Positions 34,723 through 45,820 of a stretch of 64,000 nucleotides of DNA are shown in pieces. This stretch comes from Hypomyces perniciosus (lineage: Eukaryota; Ascomycota; Sordariomycetes; Hypocreales; Hypocreaceae). Below the pieces are notes generated by a model that had not been told where the DNA came from, made no database searches, and saw only the letters and a program-made list of their open reading frames with translations. Where the stretch lies: NCBI GenBank assembly GCA_008477525.1, contig SPDT01000006.1, positions 4,987,501-5,051,500 of the forward strand, given 5' to 3'. The translations under genes and the position numbers were made by a program. Within the stretch, counting starts at the first letter, position 1; every line of letters begins with the position of its first letter.

Positions 34723-37325
34723 ATGGCGACGGCACTCCCCTTTGCGTCTCGGCCAAACGGTATCAGCAACTCCTCCAATGGTTCCCTACCTCGCCGTCGA
34801 ACCTCGCTGTCCTCGTTCCCTCCCTCACGTTCGTCGTCGCAAATGTCGCTCAATTCACGGCCGTCCAGGTCACCGCACCCGCCTGTGACTGAAACAGATC
34901 GCACGTCGAACCCGAGCACCAAGTCGAAGACCCCATCCATTGCGCCTTCTTCGCAGCACTCGTCCCTATCAGTACCACGCCGAGTGGATGTCGACTCTCA
35001 GCCCCAGAAGAGGCTTCGGTCTCAGTATCCCCGCGGATCAAGAGCCAATCATGTCGAGTACATCTTGGTGGCGTCGTTTGATATTGACCGTGGCCCGGTC
35101 ATGGAGCATCAATATCCCGTCGCCATCACCGGAGACGAGAACATGCTGGCGGAGCTGATGCTTCCCGATCAAGCACATGCTCGCAACCAGGACTGGACAA
35201 TATTTTTTCTGCACAAAGATACCACTCCAGAAGAGGAGGACCAGGAGCGTGAGGCCAAAGAGAGGAGGCGGCGGCGCAGGAAGAGACGAGAGGACTTGGC
35301 TGCTGGTATCATTACGGAAGATGAAGAGGAAGATGAAGCCGAGGAAGATGATGATTTGGATGAAGACCTAGATGACGACGACGACGACGACGACGAATCG
35401 ACAGATAGCGAACCCGAGGGCGGAGAAGGGCCCCCGCTCATCTATGTGCTAAATTTGGTAAACACCAAGCACGACAAGTCTGTGAAACGAGGAGCTGTCG
35501 TCAAGGCCATGGCTATCTGCACGCGACATCCCTTCCTGCACATATACAAGGTGGGTGGTTGCTCCTCCGGGCATCTGCATTTGAGCGCATGAACTAACGG
35601 TCCATTTTTCGTATCCAGCCGCTTTTACTGCTCGCCTTGGAGGAATACTTCAAGTCGCCGGTGCCAGAGACTCTTTCCATGCTGTATGATTCTGTCAATG
35701 CCATGGATTTGTCTCTCATGCCCAAGTTGAGTCTTCTTGAGAGGAATTTGCTACTGGCTAGTGACAACAAGGATCTCTTCGTGGAGAAGTTTGAACACAT
35801 GATCCAAATGCGCATGGCCGAAGATAGGGGCGGACCCATTCTGGACGACAGAAGTCACAGTCCGCCACGCACTGGTGGTATCTCTAGGGCCGGCACCAAG
35901 GCGCACGTCGAGGGTGGGCAGTCGACTTACTCTGTCGCCCGAGATACTCACGAATTTGAGAGCAAAGTCATGTACAAAGGCATTCCTATCCCCATCAAAG
36001 TACCCACCGCTGTCATGCCAGAAACCGTGGGTGACTTTTCCCTCATCAAGCTAATACAGAACTTTTCGGACGCCCATGCAAAGTCGCCGCAGCCCTTTGT
36101 GTTACACCCTCATCTGACAACCAACGGGGCCAACACACATCCAATCATTGTGCTGGTCAACGGCCTGTTGACACAGAAAAGGATCATCTTTCTGGGACAC
36201 AACATGCCTTCAGGGGAGGTGGCTGAAGCAGTCCTTGCCGCATGCGCCCTTGCATCCGGCGGTATGCTTCGGGGGTTTACCAGGCATGCCTTTCCCTACA
36301 CCGACTTAACCAAGATTGACGACCTGCTTAATGTTCCCGGGTTCATCGCTGGTGTCACCAACCCTACATTTGAGCATCATCCCGAATGGTGGGACGTGCT
36401 GTGCGACTTGCCCAGTGGGCGCATCAAGATCAGCAGCAAAATCGAAATGGCCCCGGTCACCGAGGGATTGATTTATTTCCAGCAGCAGCACCCTAACCTT
36501 GCCAACATTGCCAGTGGGGTGTCCAACAGCACCCAAGATCTGACTGGTGATACGGCCTTTATGGCGGACATTATGAAGAGCATTGCGGTAAGGCATGGGG
36601 AGCGGGTGATTCGCGCAAAGTGGCGTGGTTGGGTCACCAAGTTTACGAGAATTGCTGCCCAGTTTGAGGAGAGCGTGTACGGCGCGAGTGCTCTGTATAT
36701 TGGCGGCGAGGACCAGGACTTGGCTTTGCCAGGGGCTAATGGTCATGGGTATGTGTGGGCGGACGATACGGCGAAGTACAAGGAGCTCGCTGGTAATGTG
36801 ACGAGGATCGAAGGCTGGCGTAATACTCGCAGTTACTACAGCTTCATCCAGGTATGCACAACTTCGGCATCACAATCGTTGATCAAAGCTGACCCACACT
36901 CTAAGGACCTTGCACAGGTATATACCGTCCGTCCACTCAAAGGGCTCGACTTGGCTCATATGCATGATCGACTACGCATGCAGCGCCTGTCTCCAGCGCA
37001 GAGCAAGGACATTTACCTCACACTGTCGAAGCATATCCATTCATACGATGAAATTTGCCTACTGCTTGACGTGGCGCCGGAGTCGCACGCAGGGCTCTTT
37101 TATGTTGCGCTTGGTCTCTTCCACAAGGACCGCGAGGTAAGAGTTAAGACGGCTGACTTGCTGGAGCGAATTACCGAACACGAAGCCGGGCAACATTGGT
37201 GGAAGAGCCTAAGCAACTTTGAGAAGCTCGCATTCAAACGGATTCACCGTGAGACTGAGGCGGAGATGCGATCCAAACTAGAGAAAGAGGGGCTCAGCAC
37301 TGTCGTGGAGAAGAGGATCAGCTAA
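34723..37325 (+). CDS. mesA: MesA/Afi1 polarity-axis protein (DENN-related, SPA domain)
   Basis: Predicted 822 residues from exons 34723..35550, 35619..36851 and 36918..37325. After a Ser-rich leader, residues ~107-270 hold the Arf3-interacting (Afi1) N-terminal domain: [20 protein letters not shown] and WTIFFLHKD. It is interrupted by a charged insert with a long Glu/Asp run ([15 protein letters not shown]). The C-terminal half is the SPA (stabilisation of polarity axis) domain, seen in [20 protein letters not shown] and [20 protein letters not shown]. MesA is needed in Aspergillus nidulans to stabilise polarity axes and place formins at hyphal tips; Afi1 in yeast binds Arf3. A role at the hyphal tip is expected. 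The second intron (66 bp) contains no stop and is a multiple of three, so retention would simply add 22 residues. Confidence 0.92.
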
Positions 37326-38025
37326 AATATTCCTACACAAGGCTGCGAGAGGAAGGGCGAATCCCGGGGCATGTCAATGGCGCTCTTCGGACGGGGGCCT
37401 GAGTAGACAGGTTACGTTGACAGAAAGGGCTCTTATGCACAACTTACTTATTATTACCACCATGCTTGGGCGGCGTTGTTTGCAAATAGAGTTATATCGG
37501 TTGGGTGGAGATGGTGCAAACGTCATGGGCTATATCTATGGATTTGATATGATGGAAATCATTTTGTGATCATTGGACTGGGAGGATGGCACCTTTTTCT
37601 CATTTCTCCGACATTTATTCTTCAATCTCTTTTGGATTCTTGGACGATGAGACAAGGGAAGTGGTGCTGGGAGGTATTCTGTGGCGTGATGGAGCGACTC
37701 ATTTTTCTTCTCCCCCTTTATCGTGTACCTATGGACTGTGTGTATATACTCCGTACAAGAAGATATGAGAACCCGACCCGGTCGGCAATGTGAGCTGTGA
37801 GGCCTCATTTACTATTATGTGATGCACTATAAAAGCAGCTGGAGTTGCATTCGTTTATACTTGTATTCCTCTCCTCCCATTTCCATTCTCACTTCCCTCG
37901 TCCTCATTTGATGATACCTTGAACCGCAGTTTGACGCTTGCCAGCAACTTCCGACATGAGACTCGTAATGCTTATTTGCAACACATCTAGCATGATTGGC
38001 ATCTCGTCATTGAGCCTGTTCGTCT
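37326..38025. other. Intergenic region with a plus-strand promoter-like sequence
   Basis: 3' flank of mesA and of the convergent SGNH gene. It includes a well-formed TATA element on the plus strand (separate entry) and TACTCCGTA at 37747. Confidence 0.55.
37828..37834 (+). promoter_or_regulatory. Orphan TATA box pointing into the SGNH gene antisense
   Basis: TATAAAA is followed by a pyrimidine-rich stretch (37857-37910) and then an ATG at 37956 opening a 55-codon frame with a hydrophobic start (MRLVMLICNTSSMIGISSLS). That frame ends inside the 3' end of the opposite-strand SGNH gene. It looks like the promoter and signal-peptide start of a lost or very short gene, or an antisense transcript start. 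No homology is recognised. Confidence 0.3.
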
Positions 38026-40135
38026 CTAGCCAGACCCCGCACATCCATGATCCTCATACTTCTCGTCAGAAGACTTCTTGTTCCACTTATGCGTGTATCC
38101 GCCAGCTCCCTTCTGCACCTTGAGATTATTGAAGCACCGCGCATTCGTCCAGATGGGCGTCCGGAAGAATGCACGCCACTCCCAACCGTCGTGGTCCTCT
38201 GGTTTGTCATAGTACTCAAACTCCCACGCAGTCAGGCCGCCGCCGATACAGCTGCTGGCCTTGGGCATTAGAGTCTCCTGGCCGAAATCCCAGCCGGCCC
38301 AGCCATGGCCATAGATGGTGTATGACGAGAAGAGGAACTTGTACCACCCTTGGCACGAACCGTCTGTGCGAGTGAAGAGCTGACGATCCTTCTTCGGGTT
38401 GATCTCGTATGTGTAGCTGCCGCGTACCCATTTACCGCCAAACTTCCAGTTCATTGGATTTTCTGGGTCATTGCCGTCGCACGAGTTGATGATGCGGTCC
38501 ATTGACTCCTTGCAGATCTTGGGGTCGAACGAGGACGCGTCGTTGCTCAGCTGGATCACAAACTGCACCTCCTCGGGTGTCTTCTCGTGATACGTCTTCT
38601 CCCACTTCCAGTTGATCGTGTCAGAGGGAGGCTTGACGTTGTCACAGAAGTCCTTGTAGTTGATGTCGAGGCGCTCCCAGCTGACGAAGGCTTTGCGGCC
38701 CTCCTTCTTCCTCCAGCAGACGAACTCGTCCTGCTCGATCTGGCACACGTCGCCACCCTTGCCGTTCTGAGCGGCCTTGGCGTAGGCGAGGTTCTGCAAG
38801 GCAAATGCGGCAATCGTCTCGTGGCCCTTTTCATTAGGGTGGAACATCATGCCAAAGGTATCTGGCAGACCCAGTCCCAAGGTTGGATCGAAACCGTCGT
38901 CGCCCGGGCAGTTGGGCGGCGAAGGGGCGCGAGGATCAAGCTTGTGCAAAGCTACAGCGCGCGGGTCTGGCGACTTGTACAGGAGCGACTCGTACAAATT
39001 GATGTGATCTATGGATTCCTTGATGTGGTGCTCCCAGTCTGGATCATTCTGGCTCTCCTCATCACCGAGCTCACGCCGTTTAAGGCCATCGTGTTCGAAC
39101 GGCCGGACCCATGTGTCGCCCTTGAAGAACTGCATCTCAGGCTGCTTTGGGTCAGGGTATCTGCCATTGCTGCTCGGCGAGCACATCTGCCCGTCAACCT
39201 CGGCAGGCCAGGAGCTCCAGTCGGAGAACTCAATGTCGTATTTCTTATTTTTGTCCTTCTGAAACTCCTTGACGACGTCATGGATAGCGTCGTTGATATT
39301 ACCGACAAGCTTGTTGAACTTCTTGCGGCGGTCCACAGTCAGGCGTAGTCCTTTGCTTGTCCAGTACTTCCAGGACCAGAACTCGGGGAGTGCCCAGTTC
39401 TGCTTCTCTGGGTTGGCACAGTCCTCATTTTCGGTGTTGAAGAAAGGTGCATAGCCGTTGTAGATGACGATGCCATCCTTCCTCATCTTGGGCTTGAGCG
39501 CATTGAGAATTTCCCGGATATTGTCCTTAAGGATGTTGTCAATGTTCTCTTGCGCCTTGTTGATGAGCTCTGTACACGCACCCTCGCCGCTATAGGGAAG
39601 CATCACGCACTTGCGGATCATGGCGGCCTCAATAACGTGTTAGCAGATTGTCTTTCAGCCCTGACTCCTTTTCACAGAGGTAGCTTACCAGACACAGATC
39701 GTTGCCACCCGCCGTCATCATGACAACGTCGAGGTCGCCTTCCAGTTTCTTCGCCTGCTGGTAGATGCCTTCAGAGCGGTCGCCGCTGCACGCAGGATAC
39801 TGAAAGGACTTCTTGCTGGCACCGATGGAGCGGTCGACCATGTGCGGCCAGGTGTAGGTGTATCGCGAGCACAGCCAGTCCGGCGAGTCGATGGGAGGAA
39901 AACCCATTCTCTTACCGGAGCCGATGCCTGCGGTGAAACTGTCACCAATGGCCGCCCATCTCTGGACAAAGTCGAGGCTCACGGTGTCGTCCTCACGTTT
40001 CGCCAGCAGAGGCGAAACGGCCACAGGTGTGATATCATTGTCTGTCTCATTAATGAGGCCGGAACTGCGGATCGCATATGGAACAGACAGCGCTGGCCAC
40101 AAAGTGGCAGCAAGAAGCCAGACCGTTGATGGCAT
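38026..40135 (-). CDS. Secreted SGNH/GDSL hydrolase with a Cys/Trp-rich C-terminal domain
   Basis: Predicted 682 residues from complement(38026..39627, 39689..40135). The start is chosen at the ATG that gives a signal peptide (MPSTVWLLAATLWPALSVPY); the upstream in-frame start is only GTG. The hydrolase signature is complete: GDSFTAG at 64-70 (Ser66 nucleophile), GGND near 143-147, and HPNEKGH at 412-418 with the catalytic His. A second domain from about residue 440 is rich in Cys and Trp (CDGNDPENPMNWKFGG near 532, GSCQGWYKF, IYGHGWAGWDFGQ, CIGGGLTAWEF, RCFNNLKVQKGAGG). I recall similar tails on some large fungal GH18 chitinase-type proteins, not on lipases. It may act as a secreted esterase or deacetylase on a polysaccharide or lipid; the substrate is unknown. 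It shares a 930-bp divergent promoter region with the chitinase gene. Confidence 0.87.
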
Positions 40136-41065
40136 GGCCGTAATGCCTATGAGGTCGTATCTTGTCTTCAAAGAGGCTTCGTCTCGGCCTAGTGAACCGC
40201 TCTCATAACCCACAACGCCTTATGAAGGGGACGAAAGAAGAAAGACAAGAGAAAAGAAGATCAGAGATCCGTCAGCACGGCCCATTCAGTCGCCGGGGGC
40301 TCGGGATATTCGCTCGTTGACAAAAGATCTCTCTTCCCCCCCTGAATGCGCCTTTAGATTGCGATCCCATGTTGTGAATTCGCCCGAAGGCCCCGGGCTA
40401 GATCTCACGTTACAGTGAGAAGTTCTTCGGCGTCCTAATCAGGTAGTAGCCGAAGATGTCGTTGATACGGATCGCGATGTATTAAATGCATGCCAAGATC
40501 TAATAAATAGTACCGTACGGAGTACGAAGTAGTATTGTAGTGACTCATCCTTAATAATCAGCAATACCTATGCTTGTCCCCGAACAGTGCGAAGGATTCG
40601 ACCCATAATGAGAACTACCCGAGAGTGGGGCCGAGACAACGGAGCCTTGTCTTGGAGGAGGATTTGATTGTGGACCCGGAGACCGGCCCAGGGTGGGTGG
40701 GCTATGGGGGCTATGGGGTCACAGAACTGAAAGATCAAAGTATCGGTACGGAGTGCGAGTTACCACCATGTCGAATAGCACCCTTGTCAGAAGTTCGTGA
40801 ATGGAAGGGGAAAAAAAATCTCATACAGACAGGCTGCTGAAAGGTGGGCCTCGACGAACCGAAGCCAGGGTATATTCGGTGGTTTCCAATTTTGGAACCT
40901 CTTGATGTGGTACCACGGGTATGTGATGAAGTGGACTTGAGTGAGTCTGGTTTCTCAGTATCCTTCTACTCCCTTCTTCCTCTCATCGTGGCCGCTCTTT
41001 CATATCAGCGTCAACGGGGACTCAAGGCTCTTTCTTTGTGTGAATCTGAGCAGACTGTTGCAAAC
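40136..41065. promoter_or_regulatory. Divergent promoter region (SGNH hydrolase / chitinase)
   Basis: 930 bp between two start codons facing away from each other, so the two secreted-protein genes may be co-regulated. It contains an overlapping TACGGAGTACGAAGTA at 40516-40531 and one GTGGGG (40625-40630) that fits the CreA consensus core SYGGRG. An 88-codon frame near 40574 shows no conserved features. Confidence 0.5.
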
Positions 41066-43041
41066 ATGCTGGCAACAACAGTGTTTGTCGCCCTCCAACT
41101 TGGCACTGGCTTCGTCCAGGCACGGGCGTTCAACAATAGAGATGGAGGCATCCCGGCTCGCGCCTTTTTGCCGTCCCCGTCACCCGACTTCATTGCGATT
41201 GCGGCTGCAGAGGAGCCTGACTACACATGCTCCAAGACAAAACCGTGCAAGCTCGGCTGTTGCGGTGCTCTGTTCGTGTGGCCCTTTCTACGTATCTGTA
41301 TAGCTTCTGAATTCTCTCTAACATTTATATATCCAGCGATGACAAGGGAAACGGCGTGTGTGGCGCCGGACCCGACTTCTGCGGCCCTGGAAAATGCACC
41401 TCGCAGTGTGGATGGAAGAGCGAGTGCGATCCTGGCTGGGGCAAAGAATGGTCTGAAGCGACGACGTGCCCACTGAGCGTCTGCTGCAGCCCGTTTGGCT
41501 TCTGCGGCACGACTGATGATTTCTGTCGGGGCAAGAAGATTGCAAGTCCTGAGTGTCCCATTAGCCAACGTACCTCGGACAAGCGGACCGTGGGCTACTA
41601 CGAGGGCTGGAACCTGCAACGTCCCTGTGGCACGATGACTCCTGAGCAGATCCCACTGGGCTATTACACGCATCTTAACTTTGCTTTTGCGCTCATCCAC
41701 CCGAAGACGTTCCACGTTGCGCCCATGGACAGCGAGACGGCCAAGCATTACAGCGCCGTCACAGACCTGAAGGCCGCCCAGCCCGGGCTGCAGGTGTGGA
41801 TCGCCATTGGCGGGTGGGCTATGAACGACCCAGGCCCGTACCGGACAGCTTTCTCGGATATGGCGAAGTCAGATGCTACGCAGGATGCCTTCTTCGAGTC
41901 GCTCGTCACCTTCATGTTTCAGTACGAATTTGACGGTGTCGACATTGACTGGGAGGTGAGTTGTCTCTAATTCGGAGTATGTGCGAGCTTAACTAACTTT
42001 CTACCATTAGTATCCGGTGGCTGATGACCGCGGCGGCATCCAGGAGGACTTTGACAACTATGCTCGGATGCTACGGCGGCTGCGTGCGCGGCTTAACCGC
42101 TCCGGCAAGAAGTTTGGCATTAGCATTGCTATTGTAAGTGTTCGATGCGTTGAAGCTGTCGTAATCGGTGGACTCTTTTGCTGATCGAGTGCGTGTAGCC
42201 TGCTAGTTACTGGTACCTGCGAGGTTTCAACCTCAAGGAGCTAGAACCGTCTCTGGACTGGTTCAACATTATGACTTACGATATTCGTACGCATGACCTT
42301 CTTTATCCCTTCAGCTACACGGTTGGGAAATAGACTGACCTTTCCGTTCAGACGGCACGTGGGACAGCACCGTCCGAGCCATCGGCTCCTTCGCTTATGC
42401 ACACACAAACCTGACCGAGATCAACAATGGTCTCGAGCTTCTCTGGCGCAACAACGTCAATCCAGAACGTGTGAACCTGGGGCTCGGTTTCTATGGTAGA
42501 AGTAAGCCATCTATATCCCTTCTGTGAATACGTAAAACTCTCTAGCTCCAAGGTTCTGACAAAAAATTATAGGTTTCACCATGGCTGACCCCAACTGCAT
42601 GGCCCCCGGCTGCCCGTTCAAGAACTCAACAGGTGCGGGTGCGGGCCGCTGCACCGGCACGCCAGGTGTACTATCAGCAGCCGAGATCAATGAGATCATC
42701 AAGAAGGGTGCAAAACAGACGTTCTACGAGAAGGAAGCCGTACAAATCGTCACATGGGACCGGGACCAGTGGGTCAGCTGGGACGATACCAAGACACTCA
42801 AGATGAAGCAGGATTTTGCCAACCGGCGATGCCTTGGAGGGTAAGTATTACGCATTAGGAGACTGTGAAATACAGGGGCTAACAATCGTATGTGCACAGA
42901 ACCATGGTGTGGGCAATTGACCTAGACGACGGGACGCTGATCAACGAGCTTGGTTCCAACCTAAACCGACCAAAGGCGTCTGTGTATAACTCGACGAGCT
43001 ACGTGTGTAATCTTGGGACAGGGTCTTTGGGGCAGAAATGA
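41066..43041 (+). CDS. Secreted GH18 chitinase with hevein-type chitin-binding modules (CBM18)
   Basis: Predicted 531 residues from seven exons: 41066..41271, 41337..41955, 42011..42133, 42199..42286, 42352..42501, 42573..42840, 42900..43041. All introns are 55-71 bp and GT-AG. A signal peptide (MLATTVFVALQLGTGFVQA) is followed by two Cys-rich chitin-binding-like segments (CSKTKPCKLGCCG ... GPDFCG and CPLSVCCSPFGFCGTTDDFC). The GH18 barrel begins at VGYYEGWNLQRPC and carries the catalytic DGVDIDWE at 268-275 with Glu275 as proton donor, then YPVADDRGG, FNIMTYDIHG and MVWAIDLDDG. The architecture matches the fungal subgroup C (killer-toxin-like) chitinases, except that no LysM is present in cis and the protein stops soon after the barrel. 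It should hydrolyse chitin outside the cell. Confidence 0.92.
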
Positions 43042-43372
43042 ATCAGCAATTAGGATAGAACATAGCAGTGAATGATTATTTTTAAGCCCTCCATCATTGC
43101 TTACGGATCTTTCGACCCGATGTGTTCATATGCCTCGCAAGCGAGGGCTTAGACTCAGACTTGCTCGAGTTGTGGCGAGACAGATCTGTCTACTTTCCCA
43201 TACTGTTCAATGTGATTCCCAGTATCTCATCACGGACATACAATAAAATATACGTATAATGAAATTTCATGAGATATAGCATACAAACACGCTTGCTCAC
43301 CAATGCCCATGGGCCCGCGTTTTGAGTGCAACGAAACCTTTTATTCTGCGTACTACTCTAAAAGAAAAAGTT
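43042..43372. other. Intergenic region between convergent chitinase and metalloprotease genes
   Basis: 331 bp of 3' flanks. An AAUAAA-like AATAAAATA stands at 43240-43248 on the plus strand. No gene. Confidence 0.6.
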
Positions 43373-44545
43373 CTACTCCTGGCACTTATCCTTTTTAAAA
43401 TTTTTAAGAAACTTATCATGCCACTTGCTCTTCTTGTCTGTGAGCAGAACTGGTAGGCCCTCAGGAAAGTTATAATCCTCATACATAGCACGAATGCCGG
43501 CGACGTCGCGTTCCGAAGGATCGAAGTTGGGTTTGATTTTCTGGCCGTCCCGGCGCATAAGGACGTTCTGACGTTTGTCGTTTGCATCTAAGGGCTGGCC
43601 AGCAGCGGGTGGTGCGGCGGTGCCTATGCCTCCCGCCCCGGAGGGATAGAGCATGATGGACTTCCAGTCGACGCCCGCGTAGCCAAGGTTGCGTTCGGTG
43701 ACTTCGAGGTGCATTTCTTCGCGATAGGGCAGCCATTCAGCGGCAGAGAAATTATGACTTGCGGCGAAGCGGCGACTCATGCAGAGGTTAGGAACGTCAT
43801 TAGGGTGAGTGAGAGAGACGCGGGCGTAGACATCGGCATAGTCCTTGAGAGCCTTGCAGTTGAAGCTTTCGAAGCTGAAGGGGGCGTCTTTCAGTAAGCC
43901 GTTGCCGGCGTTCGGGGCCCAGAAGTTGGCATTTTGGTGCTCGTGAGCTAGGCCCCAAGCATGTCCGATTTCGTGCGCAATGTTGGACGTGACGTCGAGC
44001 ATGCCGATGTCTAGCCTGTCCGACAGGGTCATGCTTGGACCCTTGTACTCGGGATCCGCTTCGTCGAGGGACTGATATCCGAGGGTGGTGGCAAGCTTGC
44101 CCTCAGTGTTGAATGAGATGACTAGTATTTTTGAGCGCTGTTTGTTGTTGACGCAGTCGCTTCCTGGTTTAGCCACCTCCCGGTATTGATAGACATCTCC
44201 GAGAAGCTTTGCTGTCTTCCACTTTTTCGTGGCCAGATCAATGTAGTTCATGAGCCTGTCTTTCGACTCTTGCGTCGAGTAGCAATAGCTAATGGTCTTG
44301 TCTGGCCAGAGCTTCGACTTGCCCGGGCCTTCCTTTGGGAACATTCCGACATAGCGCTTGGTGAGAGCCTCTTGAGTCGCATTGTCCCTCACAGCGTAGC
44401 CCGCGACATCGACAGCGAAATGTTCGACTGGGTGCGGCGCTTGCAGCTTGACCGAGTGTTCCCAGAGCTGGTTACCAGCATGGGCGCCGGGTACAGCGCC
44501 GGCAGCGAGCAGTGTGAGCACGAGAGAGTGGTCAAGGCGAGTCAT
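43373..44545 (-). CDS. Secreted astacin-type zinc metalloprotease
   Basis: Single exon, 390 residues from the ATG at 44545, chosen because it starts a signal peptide (MTRLDHSLVLTLLAAGAVPG). The frame extends further upstream, but without secretory features. The zinc-binding site HEIGHAWGLAHEH at 191-203 is the extended HExxHxxGxxHE form of metzincins. SIMLYPS at 296-302 stands at the Met-turn with the SxMxY pattern of the astacin family, although Leu replaces the usual His. A propeptide of about 70 residues and several cysteines (88, 131, 230, 255) are consistent with extracellular activation. It should cleave proteins outside the cell. It lies tail-to-tail with the chitinase and head-to-head with the LysM gene. 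Confidence 0.88.
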   Translation of the reverse strand: MTRLDHSLVLTLLAAGAVPGAHAGNQLWEHSVKLQAPHPVEHFAVDVAGYAVRDNATQEALTKRYVGMFPKEGPGKSKLWPDKTISYCYSTQESKDRLMNYIDLATKKWKTAKLLGDVYQYREVAKPGSDCVNNKQRSKILVISFNTEGKLATTLGYQSLDEADPEYKGPSMTLSDRLDIGMLDVTSNIAHEIGHAWGLAHEHQNANFWAPNAGNGLLKDAPFSFESFNCKALKDYADVYARVSLTHPNDVPNLCMSRRFAASHNFSAAEWLPYREEMHLEVTERNLGYAGVDWKSIMLYPSGAGGIGTAAPPAAGQPLDANDKRQNVLMRRDGQKIKPNFDPSERDVAGIRAMYEDYNFPEGLPVLLTDKKSKWHDKFLKNFKKDKCQE

Positions 44546-45820
44546 AGTTGAGATTGACTGAGGTTGAAGTGTGTTTCTTGTGAAGTCGAGGGCAGTCTCC
44601 AATGTACTCCCAAAAGGTGCCCTCAATGGAGCATAAAGATCCCCTCTAACTGAGAAGGAAGGGACAGACAAAAGTAGACTAGACTGCTCAAACTTCGAGG
44701 TGCCTCTCGGGGACGGGTGGCTGACGACGGAGGACGAGGCACCTACATAGGACCTCGTCCTCTTTCAACAGCCCGAAAGACCGAAGCTCATTTTAGGACA
44801 TCGACAAGGGTCTTGTATGGTCAGTGATAGAGCAAGTTGTCATCTGAGACCGGGGGTTGGGCAAACGGGAAAGCTCCGATGCAAAAGCGTAAGCACGATT
44901 GCGATTTCTAAGCGCCTGCATGACTTGAGCAGGACCAAAAGGTCCGTATGTACAGATACTTCCCTTAAGTTGCCAAGCTATATGCAGGTACAAACAGGAA
45001 TTTCCACTTCGGAAGATACTTTGTCTGTTCTAGCTCTTCTTGGCGACTATCTTTTTAGATAATAGGGCCGCAACCACGTGTAACATCGGCATCGGGGAGC
45101 GCCAGAAAGTGGTTAGTCGGGGTATCGCTTAGGATTAGGCCGAGACATTCGGGATTTAGCGAAGATGTTTCCTCGATATCGACCTGCTGGCCTGTAAACA
45201 TGGGTGGTATACTCCGTAGAGTGGTTTCTCATCTCCATCACATGGTCGTGGAGGGTCTCAATGTTACCTAGCCTAGCGCCATCAGTCTCACAGTGCGAAT
45301 ATTTATAAGGTAACGTCAAGGTAAACTTCAAGTGGGGCCGAAAGCGGGACTGTCCCGGGACCGCCCGAGAGGCCGACTGCCGCTAACGGCATCGAGCTGT
45401 GCACGAATCGGAATTAAAGCTTGGCAACTTGACATACTACTCATTGTGACGTGACAAAGCCAAGGATTATCATCCTGGTCATTTATATTGGGAAATCGCC
45501 GAAACTAGCTCCCATCGGAGTGTCTCATCCAGACCTCCAACATGCCTGCATCTTCTTTGCCGCTACTGAGGCATTGCTCTGCACGGGACTTCCTAGGTCG
45601 ATGTGGTTCGAGGAGAGCGAGGTTGTTCAATAGAGGGGACCTTGAGGCATCCCCAACCTGTTGCTCTCTCTTGGTCCTTCTCTATCCCTCAACTTTCGAG
45701 TTCCGTTCAGTAGTGGGTTGCTTCTTCTTCCCTTCCTTTTAAGAAGTACTACTGACCAAGGCATTATCACAGCTTTCGCCGGCTAGCTTCACCTATCTTA
45801 GGTAGCCAGCAGCATCAGCC
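44546..45820. promoter_or_regulatory. Divergent promoter region (metalloprotease / LysM protein)
   Basis: 1.3 kb between two outward-facing starts. TACTCCGTA at 45210. No gene recognised; several short frames lack features. The arrangement mirrors the SGNH/chitinase pair to the left. Confidence 0.45.

Noticed and set aside
34723..37325. First thought: nitrogen permease regulator NPR3
   Set aside because: The N-terminus ([20 protein letters not shown]) and the C-terminal SPA region fit Afi1/MesA, not NPR3.
38587..39348. 253-codon plus-strand frame
   Set aside because: Antisense of the SGNH hydrolase; the minus strand has the catalytic motifs and splice structure.
40574..40840. 88-codon plus-strand frame upstream of the chitinase
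   Set aside because: No signal peptide or domain; it lies in the divergent promoter and is probably chance.
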